DNA from: Burkholderiales bacterium
Lineage (GTDB): Bacteria; Pseudomonadota; Gammaproteobacteria; Burkholderiales; Burkholderiaceae_B
Direction of reading: 5' to 3'
Length of the DNA: 25,124 nt
Assembly: GCA_005788065.1 (NCBI GenBank)
Contig: SXZD01000066.1
Location: 1 to 25,124 of the forward strand
The first letter of the stretch is position 1, and every line of letters begins with the position of its first letter. Below, piece by piece: positions 16,858-24,746 of this stretch. The translations under genes and the position numbers were made by a program. The notes under the pieces were generated by a model. It ran no database searches. It saw only the letters and a list, made by a program, of their open reading frames with translations, and was not told where the DNA came from.

Positions 16858-16867
16858 GGTGTAGGCC

Positions 16868-18088
16868 TCAGATGGGGATCTCAAGGCGGTCTTTGCCCCG
16901 CAGAACAATGCGTTCGACCGTAATGCTTTCGACCAGGCGACCTTCGTAATAGCTGCCGGGGGTGAGACGCGATCCATCCTCAAGAATGGCTACCGGTGTC
17001 GAACCACCCACAACCTGCTTGACCTGTAATTGCACCGGTGACTCCAACGGATCGATTGCCACGCGAAAGGAAACCTGCTGACCATACTCCCGGACAGCAA
17101 CAGACAAAAGACGCTCAAAATCGAGACGCTCACTTTCGCTCAACACCCCTCTGGCGATGATCCTGGAGCCTTGCGTGTTGAAAACCATCCTTGAAATCCA
17201 GGGTGATTGCTGTGCCCTTTCCTGAAAGAATGCCAATACCTGATCGGTCATGGCATCACCACGCCGTAATGTAAGACCGGTTGTCAGGTCGGCGCTCAGT
17301 TTAAGTCCACGCGAATCGGCAAAGTCACGTCCGGCCGCTTGGGTCACGCCCTCCGAGGCAGCTTCTTTTTGCAAGGACTTATCGTCCAACAGGTCAAAAT
17401 GGTCAAACAGGCCTTCTCGTGCCATGGCTGGAGGCTGGTGACCAAGGGATAAAGTCTGCGTCATCCGCAGAGTATCGAACAGCGGAAGGTTCTGCGCCTG
17501 TACATCACGATCGCGGACCGGCATGGCAGACTTTACGGCGGCATAAAAGAAAGCGACAAGCAGAAAGGCCGCGCATGCAGCCAAACCATATCGACGGCGT
17601 GGAGTGGAGAAAACCGCACTGCCTGCCACACGCAACCAGAGCGTTTTCAGAAAAGGCCGCTGTGCCAAAAATGCCGGGATGTACAGACCATCTCCGGATG
17701 CAACAGACGCAACTGCGCCTGTTGGCATGGCCCCGGAAGACGAGGCGGCTGCGGCGGCTGGTGGATCGCAATACACTGCAACTGCAATACCGGCGATGCG
17801 AATCTGCCAGAACGGTTGACCACCGCCGGAAGAGGCAGCAGACAGATCGTATGGAGCGGTGACAGCAAGCAAATGTCCTGCGGCATCAAATACCTGTGCG
17901 TCTGGCGCAAGCCACTGCAACACAACGCGGCCATCATCGTCTCGTAACACCGTCAACAAGTGATCGGGAATGCCATCATCAAGCAAAATGAGATTGCTTG
18001 CGGAACCGGACCCAGCAATGGTCTGCCCGACGGGAAGCGTAACCTCCGTTCCGTCATGCAGGCCATTGAAGATGCAAATGCGGCTCAT
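16868..18088 (-). CDS. sctD: T3SS inner-membrane ring protein SctD
   Basis: This 406-residue YscD/PrgH-type protein forms the outer ring of the inner-membrane base. The N-terminal 105 or so residues fit the cytoplasmic FHA-like domain that docks SctK (ICIFNGLHDGTEVTLPVGQT, SNLILLDDGIPDHLL). A single membrane segment lies at about 167-186 after RRR (YGLAACAAFLLVAFFYAAV). The periplasmic part has ring-building repeats. I chose ATG 18088, with GGAGG 10 nt upstream. A TTG at 18097 would add three residues but overlaps the signal. The gap after sctV is 5 nt. Confidence 0.9.
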   Translation of the reverse strand: MSRICIFNGLHDGTEVTLPVGQTIAGSGSASNLILLDDGIPDHLLTVLRDDDGRVVLQWLAPDAQVFDAAGHLLAVTAPYDLSAASSGGGQPFWQIRIAGIAVAVYCDPPAAAAASSSGAMPTGAVASVASGDGLYIPAFLAQRPFLKTLWLRVAGSAVFSTPRRRYGLAACAAFLLVAFFYAAVKSAMPVRDRDVQAQNLPLFDTLRMTQTLSLGHQPPAMAREGLFDHFDLLDDKSLQKEAASEGVTQAAGRDFADSRGLKLSADLTTGLTLRRGDAMTDQVLAFFQERAQQSPWISRMVFNTQGSRIIARGVLSESERLDFERLLSVAVREYGQQVSFRVAIDPLESPVQLQVKQVVGGSTPVAILEDGSRLTPGSYYEGRLVESITVERIVLRGKDRLEIPI

Positions 18089-18093
18089 GAAGA

Positions 18094-20181
18094 TCAAGCC
18101 TCCGTCAACTCGCCGGTCACATTGACCTGCACATGCGGCGGCACTTCAGAGAAAGAGATGACCTGTAGCCAGGTGATACTCTGGTCATAGACCCGACGCA
18201 TGTAACGACGGCAGTCGCCCGGCGTGAAAAGAACAGGTGTACAGCCGTTTTCCAGATAGTAAGGAACCTTCTCGTAAATCATCTGGATGAGCTGATTGCG
18301 ACGTTCATCATCAATATCCAGATATGAGCCTGTGGCGGTCTGCCGGAGTGTCTGACGAATGACGTTTTCCAGCTCTGGGCTGACGACAAACCCGTGCAGA
18401 ACCCCGTCCTGTGCATGGGCGTGACAGATCTGGGCGCCTAACGCGATACGCACATGCTCACTGAGAATCACAAGATCGCGCTCGCGCGCGGCCCAGTCAA
18501 TCAGGGTACTGGCAATGGTGTCAAAGTTGCGGATCGAAACACGCTCGCCAAGCAAACGGACAAGCACCTCGTGTATTCGGGCGTTGGGTAATACGCGTTG
18601 AAGATCCTTGACCATGTCCGGACTCCGCTGCTCTTGCTGAGCCAACCAATTAACAAGCTCCTGTGGTGAAAAAAGTGTCTTGATCTCGGATAGAAAAAGG
18701 TCAATCAATATTTCAACCAGATAACTCTCATACGGCTCAAGTTTGAAACCCAGGGAAGCAAGCCTGCTTGCGTCATTGGCCGAGACGCATGACAGTGAGG
18801 CCCCCCTGTAGCGATCATTCAGTGTAATGACTTCAACACCGACCGACGTAAGTTCGGAATGCCGCGAACATACGATGAACAGTGACCCTGGAAAAACAAT
18901 ACTCAACCGGGGAACTTCCATCAGAGAGACGCGTATGGCATCACCGGATTTCAATAGGGTTCGGACAAAGCGGACCGCTGGACACGAAATGCCGTACACA
19001 TCAAAAAGCCGGTTACGTGCTGTTTTGACGACATTCTGCAGACGTTGCACGTCCTCTTCGCTTAAGTGGGAATGAACTTCGACCATCATGGGTACGATGG
19101 GCGCCAATTCATGCCGGTCTTCAACCGGCTCTGCAAAGTTTCGCAGGGCGACCGGTATTTCAGCAGATGCGGCATTTTCAGCGTCGGCAGTGGCTTTTAA
19201 CCGCCCTCGTAACAGCAACCACGGTAGCGCAAGGCTGATAGCCAGACCCAGAAAGACCGGCTTCGGCATACCGGGTATCAGCGAGAATGCCAGCGCAAAA
19301 AACATGGCCATGAGCATGGCTTTGGGGTTGCCGGCTACCTCGCGCGCCATATCCGCCGCTACGCTGCTGGCTTTGTTGTCGGACTGCGAAACGCGGGTGA
19401 CGATCATGCCGGCGGCGATCGAAACAAGCAGTGACGGAATCAATGCAACCAGGCCATCACCCACGGACAGAAGCGAATACCGGTGAATGGCCGTGGACAA
19501 GTCCATGCCCTTTTGCACAATCCCCAACGCAAGCCCGCCAAGCAGGTTGATGAACACAATGATGAAGCCCGCGATGGCGTCTCCCTTGACAAACTTGATG
19601 GCACCGTCCATTGCACCAAACAGCTGACTCTCCCGCTCTAAACGTGCACGACGCTGCTTGGCCTCACTCTGATCGATTGCTCCGGCCCGAAGGTCTGAAT
19701 CGATAGACATCTGCTTGCCCGGCATGCCGTCCAGCGAAAACCGGGCGGCCACCTCTGCCACTCGTTCGGAACCTTTTGTGACGACAATGAAGTTAACGAC
19801 AGCGATGATGAGAAAAATAATGATACCCACCGCCACGTTGCCGCCAATGACAAACTCACCGAAAGACTCCACGATATGTCCGGAATAACCATCGAGCAGG
19901 ATCAGCCGCGTCGTTGATACACTGATGGATAGCCGGAACAGTGTTGAAATAAGCAGAACAGCCGGGAATGAAGAAAACGCCAGCGGTGCGGGCAACATGA
20001 TGGCGATGATGACCAGAAGACCGGACAGCGTAATGTTGAAGGCGATGAAAAAGTCCAGAAGGCCTGGCGGCATCGGTATGACCATCATGGCCACAACCAG
20101 AAACACCATGGATGCCGCAACAACCTCGGATTTCTCAGAGGCAGCCTGCGCAAACCGGTTGATGAATGGTGGAATGGTCAC
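18094..20181 (-). CDS. sctV: T3SS export-gate protein SctV
   Basis: This 695-residue YscV/InvA/FlhA-family protein forms the nonameric gate that receives chaperone-substrate complexes. The N-terminal half has about eight membrane helices. The FHIPEP-family signature lies at about residues 138-165 (GSERVAEVAARFSLDGMPGK followed by QMSIDSDL). The C-terminal 350 or so residues form the cytosolic ring domain. The start is GTG at 20181, since the first membrane helix needs these residues and no ATG precedes them. The ribosome binding site is weak. It is 52 nt after sctW. Confidence 0.97.
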   Translation of the reverse strand: MTIPPFINRFAQAASEKSEVVAASMVFLVVAMMVIPMPPGLLDFFIAFNITLSGLLVIIAIMLPAPLAFSSFPAVLLISTLFRLSISVSTTRLILLDGYSGHIVESFGEFVIGGNVAVGIIIFLIIAVVNFIVVTKGSERVAEVAARFSLDGMPGKQMSIDSDLRAGAIDQSEAKQRRARLERESQLFGAMDGAIKFVKGDAIAGFIIVFINLLGGLALGIVQKGMDLSTAIHRYSLLSVGDGLVALIPSLLVSIAAGMIVTRVSQSDNKASSVAADMAREVAGNPKAMLMAMFFALAFSLIPGMPKPVFLGLAISLALPWLLLRGRLKATADAENAASAEIPVALRNFAEPVEDRHELAPIVPMMVEVHSHLSEEDVQRLQNVVKTARNRLFDVYGISCPAVRFVRTLLKSGDAIRVSLMEVPRLSIVFPGSLFIVCSRHSELTSVGVEVITLNDRYRGASLSCVSANDASRLASLGFKLEPYESYLVEILIDLFLSEIKTLFSPQELVNWLAQQEQRSPDMVKDLQRVLPNARIHEVLVRLLGERVSIRNFDTIASTLIDWAARERDLVILSEHVRIALGAQICHAHAQDGVLHGFVVSPELENVIRQTLRQTATGSYLDIDDERRNQLIQMIYEKVPYYLENGCTPVLFTPGDCRRYMRRVYDQSITWLQVISFSEVPPHVQVNVTGELTEA

Positions 20182-20233
20182 GATGATTCTCTGCCTGTAT
20201 GTACTACCCTGTTCCTTGACGGATTGCCCTTCT

Positions 20234-21676
20234 TTACGCCCGGTTACTCAAGGCGGCGCAGTGCTGGCTCAACTGCCCCACCACCTCAATCCGGCCGTTC
20301 GGGTCAGTCCAGACTGCAATCGGTAAGTCCCGGAGAATGCCGGCAATTCTCTGCATGAAGAAAAGCTCATTGACCGGAGTGAACCGACAGGGTGTAATGA
20401 CATCCGTCAGTGCTGTGATGGATCTCGTACTTTCTGTGAGAGCACAAATGGCCTGCCACACATCAGCCTCACGCGGAAATTTTTCTGCAAAATTTTTCAG
20501 CAGCAAATCGTGCTTGAGCTGACTGGTTTTATCCATGACAAGACTGATAACACTGAGGTCGCGCATCATGCGCAGACAACTTCCCAAGGCCTCTCCCCGC
20601 AGATGGAAGCCGCGCGCCATGCCCAGCGTATCGATGGACCGGGTCAACATGCGGATACCCTCAATGACCCGACTCGGCGGATAGTGATCGACGATTGAAC
20701 GGAACCGCTCGTTAAACCCCTGAGGTGGCTTTCGCAACGGGTCGCGGACTGAATTGGCAGATGGCAGATTTGATTTGAATTCGTTTGGAATGCTTCCCGT
20801 CTCACGCAGGGCAAGCAGTGCGAGTTCCTGCGCAGCATCAATGACCAAGGATGAATCAGCATATAGATCCTGTTGGCGCTGACTGATGAATTGCTGCTGC
20901 TCTAGCGATAAAGAGGGATCGTCGCGTGCCATCTCCAGCACAAGGTACTGCCGTAGCCGGTCAGAAGTTTTTTCCTCAATCTGGACTGAAACTCCGGTTG
21001 CAGAACCCTGCGACCCGTCAATACCCCGCAGCGCCGGATCGTCTTTTCCCTGATGAGCAAAGTTGCCACCACTGCCGCCACCACTGCCGCCACCATTGCC
21101 TCCACCATTGCCGCCACTCCCCTGCCGCCCCTGGTCCATGGACCCGAGGATATCGGCAATGGCAGATGGTAGATCCGCATTACTGACCCCGTAAAACTCA
21201 CGCAACAGACGCTCAGCCGTGATCCGTCTTGAATACTGAAAGGGACTGAATGCGAGGTCGTGCGGTGCAGGTCTGGGTGCCGAGCCGGTGAGATACAACA
21301 GATAGTGCTCGCACGCCTTCGCATACTGGTCGACCATGCGCCCGATGACGGCAGGCTGTGTACGGGATGTCGACGACATCGGCTGCGCCTGGGTAGCTGA
21401 CTGGCGTGCCGCGCGCTCCATCTGAAGCGCTTTTTGCAGGGAATTTTCACGCATGGCCTCGCGCAGCCACCGTCTTTTGATATTGCGATCGCTGTTACCC
21501 AAATACATCGCACGCTGAATGTCAGGCCGCCCTATGGAACTGCCCGCATATCGAAATGAGTCAGCCATCTGGACGGGCGTCGCAGATTGGGTTTTCTTGT
21601 CTTTGGCGCCCGCAGGCGCAAGCACCACCGAACTGGCCAATCCGATATTGCCGACCGAGATCGCAGAGATTGTCAC
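20234..21676 (-). CDS. sctW: T3SS gatekeeper SctW (YopN-TyeA-like fusion)
   Basis: This 480-residue protein is the first gene of the apparatus operon. It fits the YopN/InvE/HrpJ gatekeeper family, which blocks effector export until contact and orders translocators first. The central helical part (SLSLEQQQFISQRQQDLYAD, VIDAAQELALLALRETG) matches HrpJ-like repeats. The end (FTPVNELFFMQRIAGILRDL followed by PIAVW and RIEVVGQL) resembles TyeA, so the two are fused. I chose GTG 21676, with AGAGG 6 nt upstream. The N-terminus MTISAISVGNIGLASS then looks like a secretion signal. An ATG at 21757 would prepend 27 atypical residues. A Gly/Ser/Asn linker at about 187-205 is encoded by a tandem repeat. 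Confidence 0.9.
   Translation of the reverse strand: MTISAISVGNIGLASSVVLAPAGAKDKKTQSATPVQMADSFRYAGSSIGRPDIQRAMYLGNSDRNIKRRWLREAMRENSLQKALQMERAARQSATQAQPMSSTSRTQPAVIGRMVDQYAKACEHYLLYLTGSAPRPAPHDLAFSPFQYSRRITAERLLREFYGVSNADLPSAIADILGSMDQGRQGSGGNGGGNGGGSGGGSGGNFAHQGKDDPALRGIDGSQGSATGVSVQIEEKTSDRLRQYLVLEMARDDPSLSLEQQQFISQRQQDLYADSSLVIDAAQELALLALRETGSIPNEFKSNLPSANSVRDPLRKPPQGFNERFRSIVDHYPPSRVIEGIRMLTRSIDTLGMARGFHLRGEALGSCLRMMRDLSVISLVMDKTSQLKHDLLLKNFAEKFPREADVWQAICALTESTRSITALTDVITPCRFTPVNELFFMQRIAGILRDLPIAVWTDPNGRIEVVGQLSQHCAALSNRA
21065..21112 (-). repeat. Four 12-bp tandem repeats encoding a Gly-rich linker in SctW
   Basis: Units at 21065, 21077, 21089 and 21101 read GCCACCACTGCC (twice), GCCACCATTGCC and TCCACCATTGCC on the plus strand. 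Each adds four residues of GGSG or GGNG type. Unit changes keep the frame, so copy number can vary without inactivating sctW. Confidence 0.85.
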
Positions 21677-22120
21677 GTGTAGCCTCTTTTTCAAATTTGC
21701 AGGACAAGCCGCAAGCACAAAACCATCGCCTGTGTAGTTAAGTGGACATCGGGCCACATAAAGTTCCGTACGTGGTGAAAATTACCCACATCCCTGTGCA
21801 GTAAACATGAACACCGATCCGAGTCCGACTCACTCGATAGTCGACCTCCCCAACGAGCATCACCATAACCAGTTCGGGTTACCCCGCTGCATGTGCGACC
21901 AGTCATCATGGATTGAACTTTTCACCAAGAATCGTCACTCAGTGAGGTGGATGTATCAAAGATTCAACGTAAGCCCGGACTCCATAACACCCCACCGGGT
22001 GATTTACCCATCCGCGTGAAGCTGTTGAGATGCCACGCCGTGCAGTTCATCCAGTTTTTTTAATCGCATACATGCCTATCTCTCTGTGCATGTGTGCCAA
22101 CCAACATGAGGTCCAAGCAC
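21677..22120. promoter_or_regulatory. Divergent region between the T3SS operon and the hydrolase genes
   Basis: These 444 bp have no convincing gene. The T3SS operon must be transcribed leftward from here or from promoters within it, and the hydrolase genes rightward. By eye I find no clear -35/-10 pair on either strand. Small inverted repeats are present: TCACT-C-AGTGA at 21935-21945 and GTGG/CCAC around 21773-21789. AGAGG near 21682-21686 is the sctW ribosome binding site, and GAGG at about 22108-22111 precedes the decayed hydrolase. Reading frames that enter the region from either side look non-coding. Confidence 0.5.
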
Positions 22121-22749
22121 ATGTCGTCAACCATTCTTCACACCAGTTTTACTGTGTTGAAAACACCGCGCTTATTCTGGTCGACCATCAGGTCGGCACC
22201 ATCGGCTGGGCCGGCGAGCTGTCCGGCGACGCAGAGCGCGAACAGTTGCGTATGTGGCTGCGTGTCATCACCCGATTTGCCGTCAAAGGTGGAATGCCCG
22301 TCGTTCTGACGAGCAGCATGGAGGATCAGGCACAGGGCCCATAACTGGAATCGCTTGCACCGGATGCCTATGCAAAACGGATCCGCCGTACCGGTGTCAT
22401 CAATGCATGGAACGATCCGGCCTTCGCTCAGGCCGTGCGCGACACCGGCAAAAAAAATCTGCTGATGGGCGGTCTCACAACCGATGTGTGCCTCGTACCA
22501 CCGGTCATTTCAGCCATCACCGAAGGTTTCAATGTCATCGCCCTGCTCGACATCTCGGCAGCCTGCACCAAACAGGCTGGTGAGAACAGCCGCAAACTAC
22601 TGGAAAAAGCCGGTGCAGAGATCATGACGGTTACCCCCACCATCACCAACCTGTTGGGGGACTACACAAAGCCTGCAGCAGCAGGCTTCTTCGAAGCCAT
22701 GGGCGCAGAGGGTGTCTACGAAGCCTTCGGCCGCGGCAATCTGCGCTGA
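22121..22749 (+). pseudogene. Decayed YcaC-like cysteine hydrolase (isochorismatase superfamily)
   Basis: This copy closely resembles the intact paralogue just downstream (LVDHQVGTIGWAGEL, RRTGVINAW, LTTDVCLVPP, ending EAFGRGNLR), but two lesions break it. The natural start appears to be ATG 22121 (GAGG 9 nt upstream), giving MSSTILHTSFTV. That frame must shift at the GTGT near 22153-22156 to reach ENTALILVDHQ, which suggests a 2-nt insertion. Then an in-frame TAA lies at 22342-22344, right after AQGP, where the paralogue has Leu. After the stop the frame is intact to 22749. A start at 22030 would avoid the frameshift, but it gives an odd N-terminus and still meets the TAA. No signal peptide is seen, so the working ancestor was probably cytoplasmic. 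Confidence 0.8.
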
Positions 22750-22842
22750 TATCAAGCTGAAACCGTATTGCCCCAACACGAAAGCACGCGTCAGAACCAA
22801 ACCACCGTGCAATCTCAACCGATGAAAGAAAGAAGCACATAC

Positions 22843-23622
22843 ATGAGCACAACACCCCGCCGCCAATTCCTCTCTGACAGTCTCACCCTTGCCAGCGTCG
22901 GCGCAGCCGCCACACTGGCCACCACAGGTATTGCCAATGCATCGCCTTCAGCCGGCGCTGGCAGCAATGCACCGGCACGCGGCCCGAGAGGCAACCGCAT
23001 CGACCACCGTACCTTCAAGCTCGACAACACCGCTGTGGTACTGGTCGACCATCAAGTGGGCACCATCGGTTGGGCGGGTGAACTCTCCACCGAACAGGAA
23101 CGCAACGACCTGAAGATGTGGGTTCGCCTGCTGGCACGCTTTTCCAAAAGCGCCAACCTGCCCATCGTGCTGACCACCAGCCTCGAAAACGAAGCGCAAG
23201 GTCCTCTGTTGCCCGAATTTGAAACCATCCTGCCCAAAGAATACGCAGCCCGCATCAAGCGCACGGGTGTCATCAATGCATGGGACGACCCTGCCTTCGC
23301 CAACGCGGTACGTGCCACCGGCAAACGCAAGATCATCATGGCAGGTCTGACAACCGACGTGTGTCTGGTGCCGCCGGCTCTGTCGGCGCGCGACGAAGGT
23401 TTTGAAGTGGTTGCCCTGCTCGACATTTCTGCTGCCTGCACCAAAATCGCAGCGGAAAATTGCCGCGACTTGCTGAAGGGTGCAGGCATTCCCATCATGA
23501 CCACCCTGCCCATGATCACCAGCATGCTGGGCAACTACAAGAACAAGGCATCCGGCGGCCTGTTCGAAGCCATGGAAAAAGAAGGCATTTATGGTGCCTT
23601 TGCCCGCGGCAACCTGCGTTAA
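22843..23622 (+). CDS. Tat-exported YcaC-like cysteine hydrolase (isochorismatase superfamily)
   Basis: This 259-residue protein begins with a twin-arginine signal: PRRQFLS at residues 5-11, a hydrophobic core to about residue 30 and a likely cut near ANA. That makes it periplasmic or extracellular, which is unusual for the family. The hydrolase domain follows: catalytic Asp69 in VDHQVGT, a basic residue Arg140 before TGVINAW, and nucleophile Cys174 in TTDVCLVPP. These match YcaC-type hydrolases, whose natural substrates are poorly known. I chose ATG 22843 because it puts the twin arginines near the start. ATGs at 22768 and 22822 would lengthen the N-region. It lies 93 nt after its decayed paralogue. 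No direct link to the T3SS is evident. Confidence 0.9.
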   Translation: MSTTPRRQFLSDSLTLASVGAAATLATTGIANASPSAGAGSNAPARGPRGNRIDHRTFKLDNTAVVLVDHQVGTIGWAGELSTEQERNDLKMWVRLLARFSKSANLPIVLTTSLENEAQGPLLPEFETILPKEYAARIKRTGVINAWDDPAFANAVRATGKRKIIMAGLTTDVCLVPPALSARDEGFEVVALLDISAACTKIAAENCRDLLKGAGIPIMTTLPMITSMLGNYKNKASGGLFEAMEKEGIYGAFARGNLR

Positions 23623-23789
23623 TCGGCCCCTGCGGAATCAAGCCAGGCGAGGCTGCGCCAGACCAGAGTCAAAGCCTCATGCCTCAGCCTGGCAGATCAC
23701 CCGCCCTCACCGGGCTCAAAGCAATGGTCTTGCCGCCGCAGCCTGAGTCTGCATGTGCGCCCACCCAGCGCAGATGCAAAACGGAGTAG

Positions 23790-23818
23790 CGGATTTTTAC
23801 CCGAAATCCGGCCATAAT
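23790..23818 (+). promoter_or_regulatory. Inverted repeat and -10-like box before the alpha/beta hydrolase
   Basis: CGGATTT (23790-23796) and AAATCCG (23804-23810) form a perfect 7-bp inverted repeat with a 7-nt loop. CATAAT (23813-23818) follows as a -10-like box 15 nt before the chosen start at 23834. No good -35 is visible. It could be an operator or the weak terminator of the previous gene, although no T-run follows it. Confidence 0.3.
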
Positions 23819-23833
23819 CGATACCCATCGAAC

Positions 23834-24586
23834 ATGAACTCCACGGCTGGCCGACGCATGAACCCGTCAGAATTTCATCAACGTTACCCCAATCTGCAAA
23901 CGCCCCCGCCTCTGCATTACCTGCTGGGTGAGCTCACACTACCTATCGTGCTTGGTAAAACCGCCATTGAATGGATGAACCTACCCACCCAGACCGTAGG
24001 CGCTCAGCAACCGGTTTTGCTGCTGCCCGGTTACGGCATGCATGTGCGCGCCATGGGGCTTATCAGGCGCTATCTCACCCGTCTGGGGTTCGCCCTGCAC
24101 GATTGGTCGCTGGGTACCAACAACGGCGACATGAAAGGCTCGCTACCGCTCGTGCAGGCCGACATCGATCGCATTGTCCAGAAAGCAGGCCAACCCGTCA
24201 GTCTCATCGGTTGGAGCCTTGGCGGTACCATGGCACGCGAATGCGCGCGCGAACAACCCGACAGCGTCAGCCAGATCATTACCTTGGGCAGCCCCGTCGT
24301 AGGGGGTCCAAAATTCACCGCATTCAAGCGTCTGTTTGAAAAGCGAGGATTTGACATGGAACGCGCAGCCAATACCGTGCTGTCACGCTACCGTAAGCCG
24401 CTTGTCACCCCGGTCACAGCGCTTTACTGCAAACGCGATTCCATCGTGCACTGGGAGGCCTGCATCGACCGTTTCTCGGACAATGTCACGCACGTCGAAA
24501 TTCAGACTCCGCATATGTCCATGCCGTTTTCCGCGGAGGTTTTGCATGTGGTGCATGACGTATTGAATAATCATCATTACCGCTGA
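23834..24586 (+). CDS. Alpha/beta hydrolase, substrate unknown
   Basis: This 250-residue protein has the alpha/beta-hydrolase plan. A strand and oxyanion region LLLPGYGMH lies at about 63-70, and the nucleophile elbow GWSLGG has Ser128. An acid, probably Asp202, is in YCKRDSIVHW, and the catalytic His is probably His227 in PHMSM. PVVGGPKFTAF resembles lipase/esterase-like members, but the substrate cannot be read from the sequence. No signal peptide is seen. The start is uncertain: ATG 23834 or 23858, neither with a strong ribosome binding site, while the frame runs further upstream to 23753. It is on the same strand as the cysteine hydrolase, about 210 nt later, so it may have its own promoter. 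Confidence 0.85.
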   Translation: MNSTAGRRMNPSEFHQRYPNLQTPPPLHYLLGELTLPIVLGKTAIEWMNLPTQTVGAQQPVLLLPGYGMHVRAMGLIRRYLTRLGFALHDWSLGTNNGDMKGSLPLVQADIDRIVQKAGQPVSLIGWSLGGTMARECAREQPDSVSQIITLGSPVVGGPKFTAFKRLFEKRGFDMERAANTVLSRYRKPLVTPVTALYCKRDSIVHWEACIDRFSDNVTHVEIQTPHMSMPFSAEVLHVVHDVLNNHHYR

Positions 24587-24715
24587 AATAAGCCAACCGA
24601 ACAAACACCAGAGCCGGTCATACTGCACCCCAGCGTAACATCAAACTGCGTAACCATCCGCAACCAACCTCAAAAACAGCCCAAAAGGCGCTAAACATCG
24701 GAACCAAAGCAGCAT

Positions 24716-24744
24716 TCGGAGTCACTCATGAAAAAGGACTCCGA
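24716..24744 (+). repeat. 8-bp inverted repeat overlapping a ribosome binding site
   Basis: TCGGAGTC (24716-24723) and GACTCCGA (24737-24744) are perfect complements with a 13-nt loop. The right arm overlaps the AAGGA of the gene starting at 24747, so in RNA the hairpin could mask it. It could instead be a weak terminator, but no T-run follows. Confidence 0.5.
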
Positions 24745-24746
24745 TC

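Noticed and set aside
16858..16983. N-terminal extension of sctN into sctD
   Set aside because: It would overlap the end of sctD by over 110 bp and add 42 residues not seen in SctN proteins. ATG 16857 has a ribosome binding site.
21677..21757. Upstream ATG extension of sctW
   Set aside because: The extra 27 residues are Cys-containing and atypical, and no ribosome binding site precedes the ATG. GTG 21676 has AGAGG at good spacing.
22030..22120. Upstream start for the decayed hydrolase
   Set aside because: It gives a Cys-rich, unusual N-terminus with no ribosome binding site. ATG 22121 has GAGG and yields a family-like start, at the cost of a frameshift, and the TAA remains in either case.
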